Of a stretch of 64,000 nucleotides of DNA, positions 31,472 through 41,087 are shown one piece after another (positions within the stretch are counted from its first letter, which is position 1; every line of letters begins with the position of its first letter). The notes below the pieces were generated by a model. It was not told the DNA's origin, made no database searches, and was given only the letters and a program-made list of their open reading frames with translations. Source of the DNA: Actinopolymorpha pittospori (GTDB lineage: Bacteria > Actinomycetota > Actinomycetes > Propionibacteriales > Actinopolymorphaceae); contig NZ_JADBEM010000001.1 in the NCBI RefSeq assembly GCF_014873875.1, positions 7,502,001 through 7,566,000 of the forward strand, in the 5' to 3' direction. Position numbers and translations under genes: made by a program.

Positions 31472-32056
31472 GTGGCCGCGCGCACGGATCCAAATGCCCC
31501 GCCCGAGATCTTCCAGCGGGCGCTGAGCGACATACGTGCCGCCCCCTTCCGGTCGGAGGTCATCGCCGAGGAGGTGCCGGCGCCTCAGCGGGTCGCGCCC
31601 TACTCCGCCGCGATCAGCGCTGACGTCGTGGTCGACGACGTCGAACTCGCCACCGGTCGGCTCGTCCTCCTCCACAACCCCGATGGCCACGAGGCGTGGA
31701 ACGGCACGTTCCGCTGCGTCGCCTACGTCCGGGCCGAGATCGAGGCGGAGATGGTCACCGACGCTCTCCTCGGCGCCGTCGGCTGGTCCTGGCTGATCGA
31801 GGCACTCGACACCGAGGACGCCGCCTACACGGCACCGAGCGGTACGGTCACCCGGGTCGCTTCGGAGAGCTTCGGGGGCATGGACGAGGAACCCGCCCGC
31901 GCGGAGATCGAGATCCGTGCTTCCTGGACACCCACCGACGACGCGCTCGGTCGACATGCCCTGGCCTGGGGTCGGCTGCTGTGCACCTCGGCCGGCCTTC
32001 CCTCAGTGCCGGCCGGCGTCGTTCCTATCCCGGGCCGGCGAGTGAGGAGCCGGTGA
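31472..32056 (+). CDS. DUF3000 family protein
   Basis: A 194-residue actinobacterial protein of unknown function. Recognisable stretches are PPEIFQRALSDIRAAPFRSEV, VLLHNPDGHEAWNGTFRCVAYVRAE (split) and WSWLIEALD, typical of DUF3000. Its GTG start follows an AT-rich promoter-like stretch (31370-31410). The stop overlaps the GTG of the RNase D gene, so the two are coupled, an arrangement also found in mycobacteria and Streptomyces. A link to RNA processing is guilt by association only. Confidence 0.88.
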   Translation: MAARTDPNAPPEIFQRALSDIRAAPFRSEVIAEEVPAPQRVAPYSAAISADVVVDDVELATGRLVLLHNPDGHEAWNGTFRCVAYVRAEIEAEMVTDALLGAVGWSWLIEALDTEDAAYTAPSGTVTRVASESFGGMDEEPARAEIEIRASWTPTDDALGRHALAWGRLLCTSAGLPSVPAGVVPIPGRRVRSR

Positions 32057-33327
32057 CCAAATCCGCCCCGTCGTCTGGACCCACGAAGGGTGCGTCTGTA
32101 CCGCTGCTGGCCCCGAATGACGGCCTACCACCCGTCATCGAGACCCCTGAGGCGCTGGCGGCCGCGGTCGAGGCCTTCGCCGCCGGCACCGGCCCGGTCG
32201 CCGTCGACGCCGAACGAGCCTCCGGCTACCGCTACTCCCATCGGGCCTACCTCGTGCAGCTGCGGCGCGCGGGCTCCGGCACCGCGTTGATCGACCCCAT
32301 CCGCTGCCCCGACCTGAGCGAGCTCGACGCCGCGCTGGCCGACACCGAGTGGGTGCTGCACGCGGCCACCCAGGATCTGCCCTGCCTCGCCGAACTCGGC
32401 TTCCGACCGCGCGCGCTGTTCGACACCGAGCTCGCCGGGCGACTGATGTCCTTCCCCAAGGTCGGGCTCGGCGCCCTGGTCGAGGAGCTGCTCGGCTTCA
32501 CCCTGGAAAAGGGTCACTCGGCCGTCGACTGGTCGACTCGGCCACTGCCCGAACCCTGGCTCATCTACGCCGCACTCGACGTCGAGCTGCTCGTCGAGCT
32601 GCGCGACTCCCTGGCCGAGGGGCTCGACCAGGCCGGCAAGCGGGACTGGGCAGCCGAGGAGTTCGCCGCGCTGGTCCAACACCAGCCGCGAGAGTCCCGG
32701 CCCGACCCGTGGCGACGTACCTCCGGCATCCACCGGATCCGCAACCGGCGTGAGCTCGCCTACGTACGAGCCCTCTGGTCGGCGCGCGACAACACCGCCC
32801 GGCGTCGCGACCTGTCTCCCGGCCGGGTCCTCAGCGACCAGGCGATCATCGCGGCGGCGAGCGCCAAGCCCGCCGACCGTAGCCAGCTCGCCGCGCTCGG
32901 TCCCTACGACAACCGCACCGCGCGCCGCGACCTCGACCTGTGGTGGTCGGCGGTCCAGCACGCCCGGAGCCTGCCGGACAGCGAGCTACCCGACAACACC
33001 ACGCCCTACGACGGGCCGCCGCCGGCCCGCGCCTGGGCCGATCGCGATCCGTCCGCGGCCGCCCGGCTCTCCAGTTGCCGGACCGCCCTGCACGAACTCG
33101 CCGAGGCCCACAACCTCCCGGTCGAGAACCTCCTCGCGCCCGACTCCGTACGCCGCCTCACCTGGGATCCGCCCGCGGAGCCGACACCCGAGGCGGTGGC
33201 CGAGGCCCTGCGGGCCCGAGGCGCCCGCGAGTGGCAGATCGGGCTGACCGCCACCGCGTTGGCCGAGGTACTCGTCACGCACCAGCCCGGCCGGTCCGGC
33301 GACGACTCCTCCCCGGAGGAGTCCTAG
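32053..33327 (+). CDS. rnd: Ribonuclease D-like 3'-5' exoribonuclease with HRDC domain
   Basis: A 424-residue DEDD-family exonuclease. The N-terminal domain has the metal-binding VAVDAERA (Exo I), WVLHAATQDL (Exo II) and YAALDVELL (Exo III, Y-x3-D). The HRDC nucleic-acid-binding domain follows at about 220-310 (RRELAYVRALWSARDNTARR, LSPGRVLSDQAI). It trims structured RNA 3' ends such as tRNA precursors. GTG 32053 overlaps the DUF3000 stop and has GAGGAG upstream. Confidence 0.92.
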   Translation: MTKSAPSSGPTKGASVPLLAPNDGLPPVIETPEALAAAVEAFAAGTGPVAVDAERASGYRYSHRAYLVQLRRAGSGTALIDPIRCPDLSELDAALADTEWVLHAATQDLPCLAELGFRPRALFDTELAGRLMSFPKVGLGALVEELLGFTLEKGHSAVDWSTRPLPEPWLIYAALDVELLVELRDSLAEGLDQAGKRDWAAEEFAALVQHQPRESRPDPWRRTSGIHRIRNRRELAYVRALWSARDNTARRRDLSPGRVLSDQAIIAAASAKPADRSQLAALGPYDNRTARRDLDLWWSAVQHARSLPDSELPDNTTPYDGPPPARAWADRDPSAAARLSSCRTALHELAEAHNLPVENLLAPDSVRRLTWDPPAEPTPEAVAEALRARGAREWQIGLTATALAEVLVTHQPGRSGDDSSPEES

Positions 33328-33368
33328 GGCGCACAGGGCCCGGCGTCACGCGGCGGTACGTTCGGCAG

Positions 33369-34112
33369 GTGTCCGAGGGCAAGCCGAACCACGAACTCCT
33401 CGTCGCCGTCCGCGTGGGGCTGGCGACGGTCGCGGATCCTGCTCGCGCCGAGCCGATGCGGGCCTACATGAAGTCGGCGATGCCCTTCCGCGGCGTACCG
33501 TCCCCGGAGCTCAAGAGTGTGTGCCGGCACCTGCTGCCCGCGCACCCGATCGCCCGGCGAGGTGACTGGGAGGCCACCGTCCTCGCGCTCTGGGACGACG
33601 CGGCCTACCGGGAGGAGCGCTACGCCGCACTCGCCCTCACCGGCCATCGCCTCTACCGAGCCTGGCAGGACGTGGCGGCCCTGTCGCTGTACGACCACCT
33701 GACGGTGACCGGGGCGTGGTGGGACTTCGTCGACGAGATCGCCGCGAACCGGGTCGGCCCGATCCTCGCGGCCGACCCGGGCGGGGTCGGTCCGCTGCTG
33801 CTGCGCTGGGCGTCCGACGACGACATCTGGCGGCGCCGGGTGGCGATCCTGGCCCAGCTCAAGGCCAAGAGCAGGACCGACACCGAACTCCTCCGGCTGT
33901 GCGTCGAACCAAGCCTTGGTCGCCCGGAGTTCTTCCTCCGCAAGGGCATCGGCTGGGCTTTGCGGGAGTACGCCAAGACCGACCCGGACTGGGTACGCAC
34001 GTACGTCGCGACCCACTTCGACCGGCTTGCCCCGCTCTCTCGCAGGGAGGCCGTGAAGAATCTCCGGGGTGAAGCAGATGGTCCGGCCGGGGCAGGCGAA
34101 GCCTCCCACTGA
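33369..34112 (+). CDS. DNA alkylation repair protein, AlkD-like HEAT-repeat glycosylase
   Basis: A 247-residue all-helical protein of the AlkD family, which removes alkylated purines from DNA. Family features are the N-terminal MKSAMPFRGVPSPELK segment and TGAWWDFVDEIAAN, which holds the conserved Trp-Asp of the active site, then RRRVAILAQL and FFLRKGIGWALREYAK. The start is GTG 33369. It lies between rnd and the thiolase gene on the same strand with small gaps. Confidence 0.9.
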   Translation: MSEGKPNHELLVAVRVGLATVADPARAEPMRAYMKSAMPFRGVPSPELKSVCRHLLPAHPIARRGDWEATVLALWDDAAYREERYAALALTGHRLYRAWQDVAALSLYDHLTVTGAWWDFVDEIAANRVGPILAADPGGVGPLLLRWASDDDIWRRRVAILAQLKAKSRTDTELLRLCVEPSLGRPEFFLRKGIGWALREYAKTDPDWVRTYVATHFDRLAPLSRREAVKNLRGEADGPAGAGEASH

Positions 34113-34138
34113 CTTGCCCCGGATCCGGCACGTTCTTG

Positions 34139-34155
34139 TTACCAGTGAGTAGCAT
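34139..34155 (+). promoter_or_regulatory. Promoter/operator-like site before the thiolase gene
   Basis: TTAC at 34139-34142 and GTAG at 34149-34152 are imperfect inverted arms, as in TetR-type operators, and TAGCAT at 34150-34155 fits a -10 box. If used, transcription would begin around 34161, where a GTG lies, so a leaderless start is possible. No clear -35 box. Weak evidence. Confidence 0.35.
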
Positions 34156-34196
34156 TCGGAGTGTCAGCTCCGACGGATGAGGACGAGGAGGGCGAC

Positions 34197-35393
34197 GTGC
34201 CCCGTGAGCTCCGCGACGTGGTCTTCGTAGACGGCGTTCGCACACCCTTCGGCAAGGCAGGCGGGATGTACACCGAGACCCGCGCCGACGACCTGGTGAT
34301 CAAGTGCATCCGCGAGCTGCTCCGCCGCAACGCGAGCCTCCCCGCGGACCGGGTCGACGACGTCGCCATCGCCGCCACCACCCAGACCGGCGACCAGGGG
34401 CTGACCATCGGTCGCACCGCCGCGTTGCTCGCCGGCCTCCCCCGCACTGTTCCCGGCTTCGCCATCGACCGGATGTGTGCCGGCGCGATGACGGCCGTGA
34501 CCACCACAGCTTCCGGGATCGCCTTCGGCGCCTACGACGTCGCGATCGCCGGCGGGGTCGAGCACATGGGTCACCACCCGATGGGCGAGGGCGTCGATCC
34601 CAACCCCAGGATCCTCTCCGAGAAGCTCGTCGACCCATCCGCCCTCGTGATGGGTCAGACGGCGGAGAACCTTCACGACCGCTTCCCCAACGTCACCAGG
34701 GAGCGTGCCGACGCCTACGCCGCCGCGAGCCAACGCAAGCTCGCCAAGGCCTACGCGGACAACGTCATCCAGCCCGACCTCGTCCCGGTCGCGACGCGCA
34801 GCGCCGAGGAGGGCTGGGGGCTCGCCACCTTCGACGAACCACCTCGCCCGGACACCACGGTCGAGGCCCTGGCCGGGCTGCGGACTCCGTTCCGACCGCA
34901 CGGTCGGGTGACCGCAGGCAACTCCGCCGGGCTGAACGACGGCGCCACCGCGTGCCTGCTCGCCGCGGAGGACGTCGCGAAGGAGCTCGGACTCGCGCCC
35001 AAGATGCGACTGGTGGCCTACTCCTTCGTCGGGGTCGAGCCGGAGGTCATGGGCGTCGGGCCGATTCCGGCCACCGAGAAGGTCCTCGGCAAGGCGGGCC
35101 TGACGATGGACGACATCGGAGCGATCGAGATCAACGAGGCCTTCGCCGTTCAGGTTCTCGCGTTCTGCGACCACTTCGGTCTGCGCGACGACGACCCGCG
35201 GATCAACCCCTACGGCGGGGCCATCGCTCTTGGCCACCCGCTCGCCTCCAGCGGCGTGCGGCTGATGCTGCAGCTCGCCCGGGAGTTCGAAGACCGGCCC
35301 GAGGTGCGCTACGGCCTGACCACCTTGTGCGTCGGCATCGGCATGGGCGGCAGCGTGATCTGGGAGAACCCCCACTGGGAGGGCGCAAAGTGA
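34197..35393 (+). CDS. fadA: Acetyl-CoA acyltransferase (thiolase) of beta-oxidation
   Basis: Cleaves 3-ketoacyl-CoA, the last beta-oxidation step. About 398 residues with the acyl-accepting Cys in IDRMCAGAMTAV, GGVEHMGHHP, NEAFAVQ, GGAIALGHP (catalytic His) and CVGIGMGGS (second Cys). I chose GTG 34197 because AGGAGGG lies just upstream; GTG 34161, which adds 12 acidic residues, is possible as a leaderless start. Its stop overlaps the start of the fadB-like gene, so the two form the alpha and beta parts of a trifunctional complex. Biosynthetic acetoacetyl-CoA thiolase is less likely beside fadB. Confidence 0.93.
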   Translation: MPRELRDVVFVDGVRTPFGKAGGMYTETRADDLVIKCIRELLRRNASLPADRVDDVAIAATTQTGDQGLTIGRTAALLAGLPRTVPGFAIDRMCAGAMTAVTTTASGIAFGAYDVAIAGGVEHMGHHPMGEGVDPNPRILSEKLVDPSALVMGQTAENLHDRFPNVTRERADAYAAASQRKLAKAYADNVIQPDLVPVATRSAEEGWGLATFDEPPRPDTTVEALAGLRTPFRPHGRVTAGNSAGLNDGATACLLAAEDVAKELGLAPKMRLVAYSFVGVEPEVMGVGPIPATEKVLGKAGLTMDDIGAIEINEAFAVQVLAFCDHFGLRDDDPRINPYGGAIALGHPLASSGVRLMLQLAREFEDRPEVRYGLTTLCVGIGMGGSVIWENPHWEGAK

Positions 35394-37504
35394 GCCAGAA
35401 CCTGACACACGACTTCGCCGAGATCTTCCCCGACGAGGTGGTGACGCACGCCCACGTGCGCGACGTCCCGCTGCCCTACAGCGCCGGCACCATGGCGCTG
35501 ATCACGCTCGACAACGGGCTCGACCACACCCGGCCCAGCTCGTTCGGCCCGAAGGGGCTGGCCGAGCTCGACGCCGTTCTCGACACGGTGCTCGCCCGGG
35601 ACGACATCGCCGCGGTCGGCATCACCGGCAAGCCGTTCATCCTCGCCGCCGGGGCTGACATCACCGGCATGCCGCGCATCACGATGCGCGAGCAGGCCAA
35701 GGAGATCGCCCGCTACGGCCACGAGGTCTTCGCCAAGCTGGACGACGGGCGGAAGCCGTCCTTCGGCTTCATCAACGGGCTCGCGATCGGTGGCGGCCTG
35801 GAGATCGCGCTCAACTGCACCTACCGCACCGTGATCGCGTCCGCGCCGGCGGTGGCGTTCAGTGAGTGTTTCCTCGGCATCCTGCCGGGGTGGGGCGGCA
35901 CCTGGCTGCTGCCGAACCTGATCGGTGCCGACGGCGCCGTCAGGGTGATCGTGGAGAACGCCCTCAACAACAACCGCATGCTGCGCGGACCCGAGGTCCA
36001 GCCGCTCGGCATCGCCGACGCGACGTTCGAGGGCGCCGACTTCCTCGAGCGCTCCCTCGACTGGGCCGGGCAGGTGCTCAGCGGACGCGTGCGGGTCGAT
36101 CGGCCCGAGATCGACCGCGGGGAGGCCTGGGACGCCGCGGTGGCGCGCGGGCGCGCCTTCGTCGAGGCGAAACTGCACGGCGCTGCACCCGCACCGAACC
36201 GCGCTCTCGACATCATCGCGGCGGCGCGGACGTGCTCGAAGGCGGAAGGCTTCGCCCTGGAGGACGACGCCCTGGCCGACCTGCTGATGACCGAGGAGTT
36301 CCGCGCCGGCCTCTACGCCTTCGATCTGGTGCAGCGCCGGGCCAAGCGGCCGGTCGGCGTCCCCGACAAGTCCCTCGCGCGTCCGGTCACCAAGGTCGGA
36401 ATCGTCGGCGCCGGACTGATGGCGAGCCAACTGGCGTTGCTCTTCGCCCGGCGGCTCATGGTGCCGGTCGTGCTCACCGACATCGACGACGAACGGGTGG
36501 AGAAGGGACTTTCCTACGTCCGCTCCGAGGTCGACAAGCTCGCCGGCAAGGGCCGGATCAGTGCCGACCAGGCCAACCGGCTGAAGGCGTCGGTCACCGG
36601 TTCGACGGACAAGCAGATCTACGCCGACTGCGAGTTCGTCCTCGAGGCGGTCTTTGAGGAGATGAAGGTCAAGCAGCAGGTGTTCTCCGAACTGGAGCGC
36701 ATCGTCTCACCCGAGTGTGTCCTCGCCACCAACACGTCCTCGCTGTCGGTGACCACGATGGCGTCCAAGCTCGCCCACCCCGAACGCGTGGTCGGGTTCC
36801 ACTTCTTCAACCCGGTCGCGATCCTGCCGCTGCTGGAGGTCATCCGCGCCGAGCGTACGGACGACGCGAGCCTCGCCACGGCCTTCGCCATCGCCAAGGG
36901 CCTGCGCAAGAACGCGATCCTGGTGAAGGACGCACCTGCGTTCGTCGTCAACCGCATCCTGACGAGGTTCCTGAGCGAGGTCACCAAGTGCGTCGACGAA
37001 GGCACCCCTGTCGACGTCGCGGACCGGGCCGTGTTGCCACTCGGCCTGCCGATGTCGCCGTTCGTGCTGCTGCAACTCGTCGGCCCGGCCGTCGGACTGC
37101 ACGTCACCGAGACACTGCACGAGGCCTTCCCGGACAGGTTCTACGTCTCCCCCAGCTTGCAGCGTCTCGTCGCCGCCAACAAGCCGGGCCTGTGGTCGTG
37201 GGACGCGCAGGGGCAGCCCTACCTTGACGAGGACACCAAAGCCCTGCTGGAGCAGGGCGACCGCCCCTCCACCGAGGAGGAGGTGCGGGAGCGGGCGATG
37301 GCCGCGGTCGCCGACGAGGCGCGGCGGGTGATCGACGAGGGTGTCGTCGCCGAGGCCCCGGACATCGACCTCGCCATGCTGCTCGGGACGGGCTGGCCCT
37401 TCCACCTCGGCGGGATCACGCCCTACCTCGACCGCAGCGGCGTCGCCGAGCGGGTCTGCGGCCGCCGTTTCCTACCGCGCGGAGTCGCCAGCCTGCCGGT
37501 CTGA
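35390..37504 (+). CDS. fadB: Bifunctional enoyl-CoA hydratase/3-hydroxyacyl-CoA dehydrogenase
   Basis: The alpha subunit of the fatty-acid oxidation complex, 704 residues. The hydratase domain (about 30-310) has AAGADITGM and NGLAIGGGLEIAL for the oxyanion hole and PGWGGTWLLPNLIG. The dehydrogenase starts near 325 with the NAD motif VGIVGAGLMASQLAL and has VGFHFFNPVAILPLLEV with the catalytic His, followed by two C-terminal helical domains. The start GTG overlaps the thiolase stop. A stacked hairpin follows the stop. Confidence 0.95.
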   Translation: MSQNLTHDFAEIFPDEVVTHAHVRDVPLPYSAGTMALITLDNGLDHTRPSSFGPKGLAELDAVLDTVLARDDIAAVGITGKPFILAAGADITGMPRITMREQAKEIARYGHEVFAKLDDGRKPSFGFINGLAIGGGLEIALNCTYRTVIASAPAVAFSECFLGILPGWGGTWLLPNLIGADGAVRVIVENALNNNRMLRGPEVQPLGIADATFEGADFLERSLDWAGQVLSGRVRVDRPEIDRGEAWDAAVARGRAFVEAKLHGAAPAPNRALDIIAAARTCSKAEGFALEDDALADLLMTEEFRAGLYAFDLVQRRAKRPVGVPDKSLARPVTKVGIVGAGLMASQLALLFARRLMVPVVLTDIDDERVEKGLSYVRSEVDKLAGKGRISADQANRLKASVTGSTDKQIYADCEFVLEAVFEEMKVKQQVFSELERIVSPECVLATNTSSLSVTTMASKLAHPERVVGFHFFNPVAILPLLEVIRAERTDDASLATAFAIAKGLRKNAILVKDAPAFVVNRILTRFLSEVTKCVDEGTPVDVADRAVLPLGLPMSPFVLLQLVGPAVGLHVTETLHEAFPDRFYVSPSLQRLVAANKPGLWSWDAQGQPYLDEDTKALLEQGDRPSTEEEVRERAMAAVADEARRVIDEGVVAEAPDIDLAMLLGTGWPFHLGGITPYLDRSGVAERVCGRRFLPRGVASLPV

Positions 37505-37547
37505 GCCCCTGAGCCCCTGGGCACAGCGGGGGCTCGGCTGGGGGCTC
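37503..37547. terminator. Nested-stem terminator between fadB and the permease gene
   Basis: GAGCCCC at 37503-37509 and 37511-37517 can pair with GGGGCTC at 37541-37547 and 37529-37535, giving an inner and an outer stem. It sits immediately after the fadB stop and before the end of the convergent permease gene. Confidence 0.6.
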
Positions 37548-37607
37548 TCAGCGTCGAGCCCGATCCCCCGCGCCGGGCAGGCCTCGTCGCCGCAGGACGC
37601 ACCGTAG

Positions 37608-39095
37608 CTAGCCCTGGTCGCTCCGCGTGATGGCGGGTCGGGCGAGACGAGAGTGGCTGCGGCCGTAGAGGAGATAGATCACGAGGCCGATCGCCATCCA
37701 GACGACGAACCGGATCCAGGTCTCGATGGCCAGGTTGAGCATCAAGTAGAAGCAGACGACGGCGGACACGATCGGCAGCACCGGGACGAACGGCGTCCGG
37801 AAGCCGCGCTCGAGATCAGGTCGCGTCCGGCGCAGCACCAGCACACCGATGCTCACCAGGATGAAGGCCGCGAGGGTGCCGACGTTGACGAGTTCGGCCA
37901 GCACGTCGATGGAGGTGAACGCCGCGAGGAGGGCGGCGAGGACGCCGACCAGGATGGTCACGACGTAGGGCGTCCGATACCGCGGGTGGACCTTGGCGAA
38001 CACCGGCGGCAACAACCCGTCGCGGGCCATCGCGAAGGCGACCCGGCTCTGCCCCAGCAGCAGGATCATCACCACGACGATGATGCCGACGGCCGCGCCG
38101 ATGGCGATGATCCGGGCCAGCGCGGGGTGGCCCGCGTGCGCCATCGCGGTGGCGAGCGGCGCCGCGTCGGAAGGGTCGATCCGCCGGTAGTTCTGGATTC
38201 CGGTGACGACCAGGCTGACCGTGACGTAGAGCAGGGTGCAGACCGCCAACGAGCCCATGATCCCGATGGGCATGTCGCGTTGCGGCCGGCGGGTCTCCTC
38301 GGCCGTGGTCGCCACCACGTCGAATCCGATGAAGGCGAAGAAGACCACGGCGGCACCGCCGACCACGCCGCCCCACCCGAACATCGACGGCTCCAACCCG
38401 CCGACCGCCTGGATCAACGGCTGGGTCAGGCCGGTCGCCGCCTCGGTCGGCCGGCTTGGCGGTACGAACGGGACGAGGTTGGTCGCCTTGACGAAGAAGG
38501 ACCCGGCGATGACGAACAGCAACGCCACGCCGACCTTGATCGCGACGGCGACCTGGTTGATCCGGCTGGAGAGCCGGATGCCGAGCACGAGGATGGCGGT
38601 CAACGCCAGGATGAGCAGGCCGGCGGGAAGGTTCATGAAGCCGTCGGTGGTGTTGGCGACCGCTGCGGGGATGGCGAGCGGCGTGCCCTCCAGCGCGGTG
38701 GCGAGATAGCCGGACCATCCGCTCGCGACCGCGGCCGCCCCGACGAAGAACTCCAGGATGAGGTCCCAGCCGATGATCCAGGCGATCAGCTCACCCAGCG
38801 TGGCGTAGGAGAAGGTGTACGCGGATCCCGCGACCGGCACGGTCGAGGCGAACTCCGCGTAGCAGAGCGCGGCGAGACCGCATGCGATCGCGGCGAAGGC
38901 GAACGACACGGCGACCGCCGGACCGGCGTAACTGGCCGCGGCGGTACCGGTGAGGACGAACAGCCCGCCACCGATGGTGACGCCGACCCCGAAGACCGTG
39001 AGGTCGAGCGGACCGAGGTTCTTCTTCAGCCGATGCTCTGGTTCGTCCGTCGCGGAGACGGCCGCTTCCACGTCCTTTGTCCGGAGCACACTCAT
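37608..39095 (-). CDS. Amino-acid permease, APC superfamily (cationic amino-acid transporter type)
   Basis: An inner-membrane amino-acid transporter of 495 residues with about 12 to 14 hydrophobic helices. The N-terminus EHRLKKNLGPLDLTVFGVG leads into IGGGLFVLTGTAA, the unwound helix 1 motif GxG of APC carriers, and GWDLILEFFVGAAAVASGWSGY is typical of the CAT subgroup. FFAFIGFDVVATTAEETRRPQRDMP is the conserved segment after helix 6. Start ATG 39095 with AAAGGG upstream. Substrate (basic or branched amino acids) cannot be fixed from sequence. Confidence 0.92.
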   Translation of the reverse strand: MSVLRTKDVEAAVSATDEPEHRLKKNLGPLDLTVFGVGVTIGGGLFVLTGTAAASYAGPAVAVSFAFAAIACGLAALCYAEFASTVPVAGSAYTFSYATLGELIAWIIGWDLILEFFVGAAAVASGWSGYLATALEGTPLAIPAAVANTTDGFMNLPAGLLILALTAILVLGIRLSSRINQVAVAIKVGVALLFVIAGSFFVKATNLVPFVPPSRPTEAATGLTQPLIQAVGGLEPSMFGWGGVVGGAAVVFFAFIGFDVVATTAEETRRPQRDMPIGIMGSLAVCTLLYVTVSLVVTGIQNYRRIDPSDAAPLATAMAHAGHPALARIIAIGAAVGIIVVVMILLLGQSRVAFAMARDGLLPPVFAKVHPRYRTPYVVTILVGVLAALLAAFTSIDVLAELVNVGTLAAFILVSIGVLVLRRTRPDLERGFRTPFVPVLPIVSAVVCFYLMLNLAIETWIRFVVWMAIGLVIYLLYGRSHSRLARPAITRSDQG

Positions 39096-39167
39096 GGCGC
39101 CCTTTCCCCAGCCCGGCCGGGGCACCGGGCTGGCAGGTCGGGACCCGCCGGACCGGGTCCGGCGGCG

Positions 39168-41087
39168 TCAGCTACGCGGCAGCGGGTCGTGGTCGCCGGT
39201 CACCAAGGGAGCATCGTCGATTCGGGCGACCCGCTCGACGATGTCGCGCGCGAGGTCCTGTGCACCGAGTCCCAACTCGGCGAGCAGTGCGGCTCGACTG
39301 TCGTGGTCGAGGAAACGCTGCTCGATTCCCTTGACCTGCAGAGGGACGGTGATGCCGGCATCGGCGAGCGCGACGCCCAGGGCCGCACCACAGCCGCCGA
39401 CGCGGCCGCTGTCCTCGACGGAGACGACCAGCCGGTGGGTACGGGCGAGATCGAGCAGGACCGGGTTGACGGGCTTGACCCAGCGCGGGTCGACCACCGT
39501 CACGCCGATCCCCTGCTCGGTCAGCCGGGCCGCGACGTCGACGCCGGTCTGCGCCATCGCGCCGACGCAGACGAGGAGGACGTCATGCTCACCCTCACGG
39601 ACGAGCACGTCAACGCCGTCCTGCCGCTCCACCGCCGGAAGGTCGGCCGGCACCGCGCCCTTCGGGAACCGGAGAACGGTCGGTCCGTCCTGAACCGCCA
39701 CCGCCTCCCGCAGGAGCTCCCGCAGCCGCGCGCCGTCGCGTGGGGCCGCGATGCGCAGGCCGGGGACGACCTGGAGGATCGAAAGGTCCCACATGCCGTT
39801 GTGGCTGGGCCCGTCCTCGCCGGTGACACCTGCCCGGTCGAGCACGTACGTCCCCGCGCAGCGGTGCAGAGCGACGTCCATCAACATCTGGTCGAAGGCG
39901 CGGTTGAGGAACGTCGAGTAGATCGCGACCACCGGATGGAGCCCGCCCAACGCGAGCCCGGCGGCGGAGGTCACCGCGTGCTGTTCGGCGATCCCGACGT
40001 CGAAGAACCGGTCGGGGAACTCGTCGGCGAAGGCGTCGAGTCCGGTCGGATGCCGCATGGCGGCGGTGATCGCCACGACGTCCGAACGTTCCCGGCCGAT
40101 CTCGACGAGCTCGTCCCGGAAGACGTTGGTCCACTTGAGGGCCGGCGCCGCGACGGGCGTTCCGGTGAGCGGGTCGAAGGCTCCGGAGGGGCTGTGGAAG
40201 CAGTCGGCCTCGTCCTGCTCGGCGATCTCGTAGCCGTTTCCCTTACGGGTGACGCAGTGCACGATGACCGGCCCGCCGAACCCCTTGGCCTGGTCGAGGG
40301 CCTGCTCGATCTGGGGGCGGTCGTGTCCGTCGATCGGGCCGACGTACTTGAGTCCGAGGTCCTCGAACAGGCCCTGGGGCGCCATCACGTCCTTCAGGCC
40401 GCGCTTGATGCCGTGCAGGACGTCGTACAGCGGGGAGCCGACCAGCGGCGCGCGGCTGAGCGAGCGCTTGACGAGATCGAGGACACGCTCGTAGCGGGGG
40501 TCGGTGCGCAGCGCGTTGAGGTGGTCGGCGATGCCGCCGACGGTGGGTGTGTAGGAGCGGCCGTTGTCGTTGACGACGATGATGAGCGGCCGATCCTTGA
40601 CCGAGGCGATGTTGTTGAGGGCCTCCCAGGCCATCCCGCCGGTCAGGGCACCGTCACCGATGACGGCCACCACGTGGCGGTCCTCCCCCCGCAGCCGGTA
40701 GGCCTTCGCCAGCCCGTCGGCGTAGGACAGCGAGGTCGAGGCGTGGGAGTTCTCGATCAGGTCGTGCTCGGACTCCGCGCGGCTCGGGTAGCCCGACAGG
40801 CCGCCGCGCTGCCGCAGGACGTCGAAGCCGCCCTGCCGGCCGGTGAGGATCTTGTGGACGTAGGCCTGGTGCCCGACGTCGAAGAGGATCCGGTCGTGCG
40901 GCGAGTCGAACACCCGGTGCAGGGCGAGGGTGAGCTCCACGATCCCGAGGTTGGGACCCAGGTGGCCACCGGTGCGGGAGACCTTCGCCACGAGGAAGTC
41001 GCGGATCTCGCGGGCGAGGTCGGTGAGTTCCTGCTCCGACAGTGCGCGGAGGTGGGAAGGCTCCGTGACCTTCTCGAGCACACCCAT
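39168..41087 (-). CDS. dxs: 1-deoxy-D-xylulose-5-phosphate synthase
   Basis: Thiamine-diphosphate enzyme that condenses pyruvate and glyceraldehyde 3-phosphate, the first step of the MEP isoprenoid pathway. The 639-residue protein has GDGALTGGMAWEALNN (ThDP and Mg binding), VGHQAYVHKILTGR, KYVGPIDGHD and the transketolase-type pyrimidine domain with VGIAEQHAVTSAAGLALGG. Start ATG 41087 with GGAGGG upstream. The neighbourhood hemE - DUF3000 - rnd ... dxs is conserved in mycobacteria. The 195 bp upstream, before the ROK gene end, hold its promoter but I could not define the boxes. Confidence 0.96.
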   Translation of the reverse strand: MGVLEKVTEPSHLRALSEQELTDLAREIRDFLVAKVSRTGGHLGPNLGIVELTLALHRVFDSPHDRILFDVGHQAYVHKILTGRQGGFDVLRQRGGLSGYPSRAESEHDLIENSHASTSLSYADGLAKAYRLRGEDRHVVAVIGDGALTGGMAWEALNNIASVKDRPLIIVVNDNGRSYTPTVGGIADHLNALRTDPRYERVLDLVKRSLSRAPLVGSPLYDVLHGIKRGLKDVMAPQGLFEDLGLKYVGPIDGHDRPQIEQALDQAKGFGGPVIVHCVTRKGNGYEIAEQDEADCFHSPSGAFDPLTGTPVAAPALKWTNVFRDELVEIGRERSDVVAITAAMRHPTGLDAFADEFPDRFFDVGIAEQHAVTSAAGLALGGLHPVVAIYSTFLNRAFDQMLMDVALHRCAGTYVLDRAGVTGEDGPSHNGMWDLSILQVVPGLRIAAPRDGARLRELLREAVAVQDGPTVLRFPKGAVPADLPAVERQDGVDVLVREGEHDVLLVCVGAMAQTGVDVAARLTEQGIGVTVVDPRWVKPVNPVLLDLARTHRLVVSVEDSGRVGGCGAALGVALADAGITVPLQVKGIEQRFLDHDSRAALLAELGLGAQDLARDIVERVARIDDAPLVTGDHDPLPRS

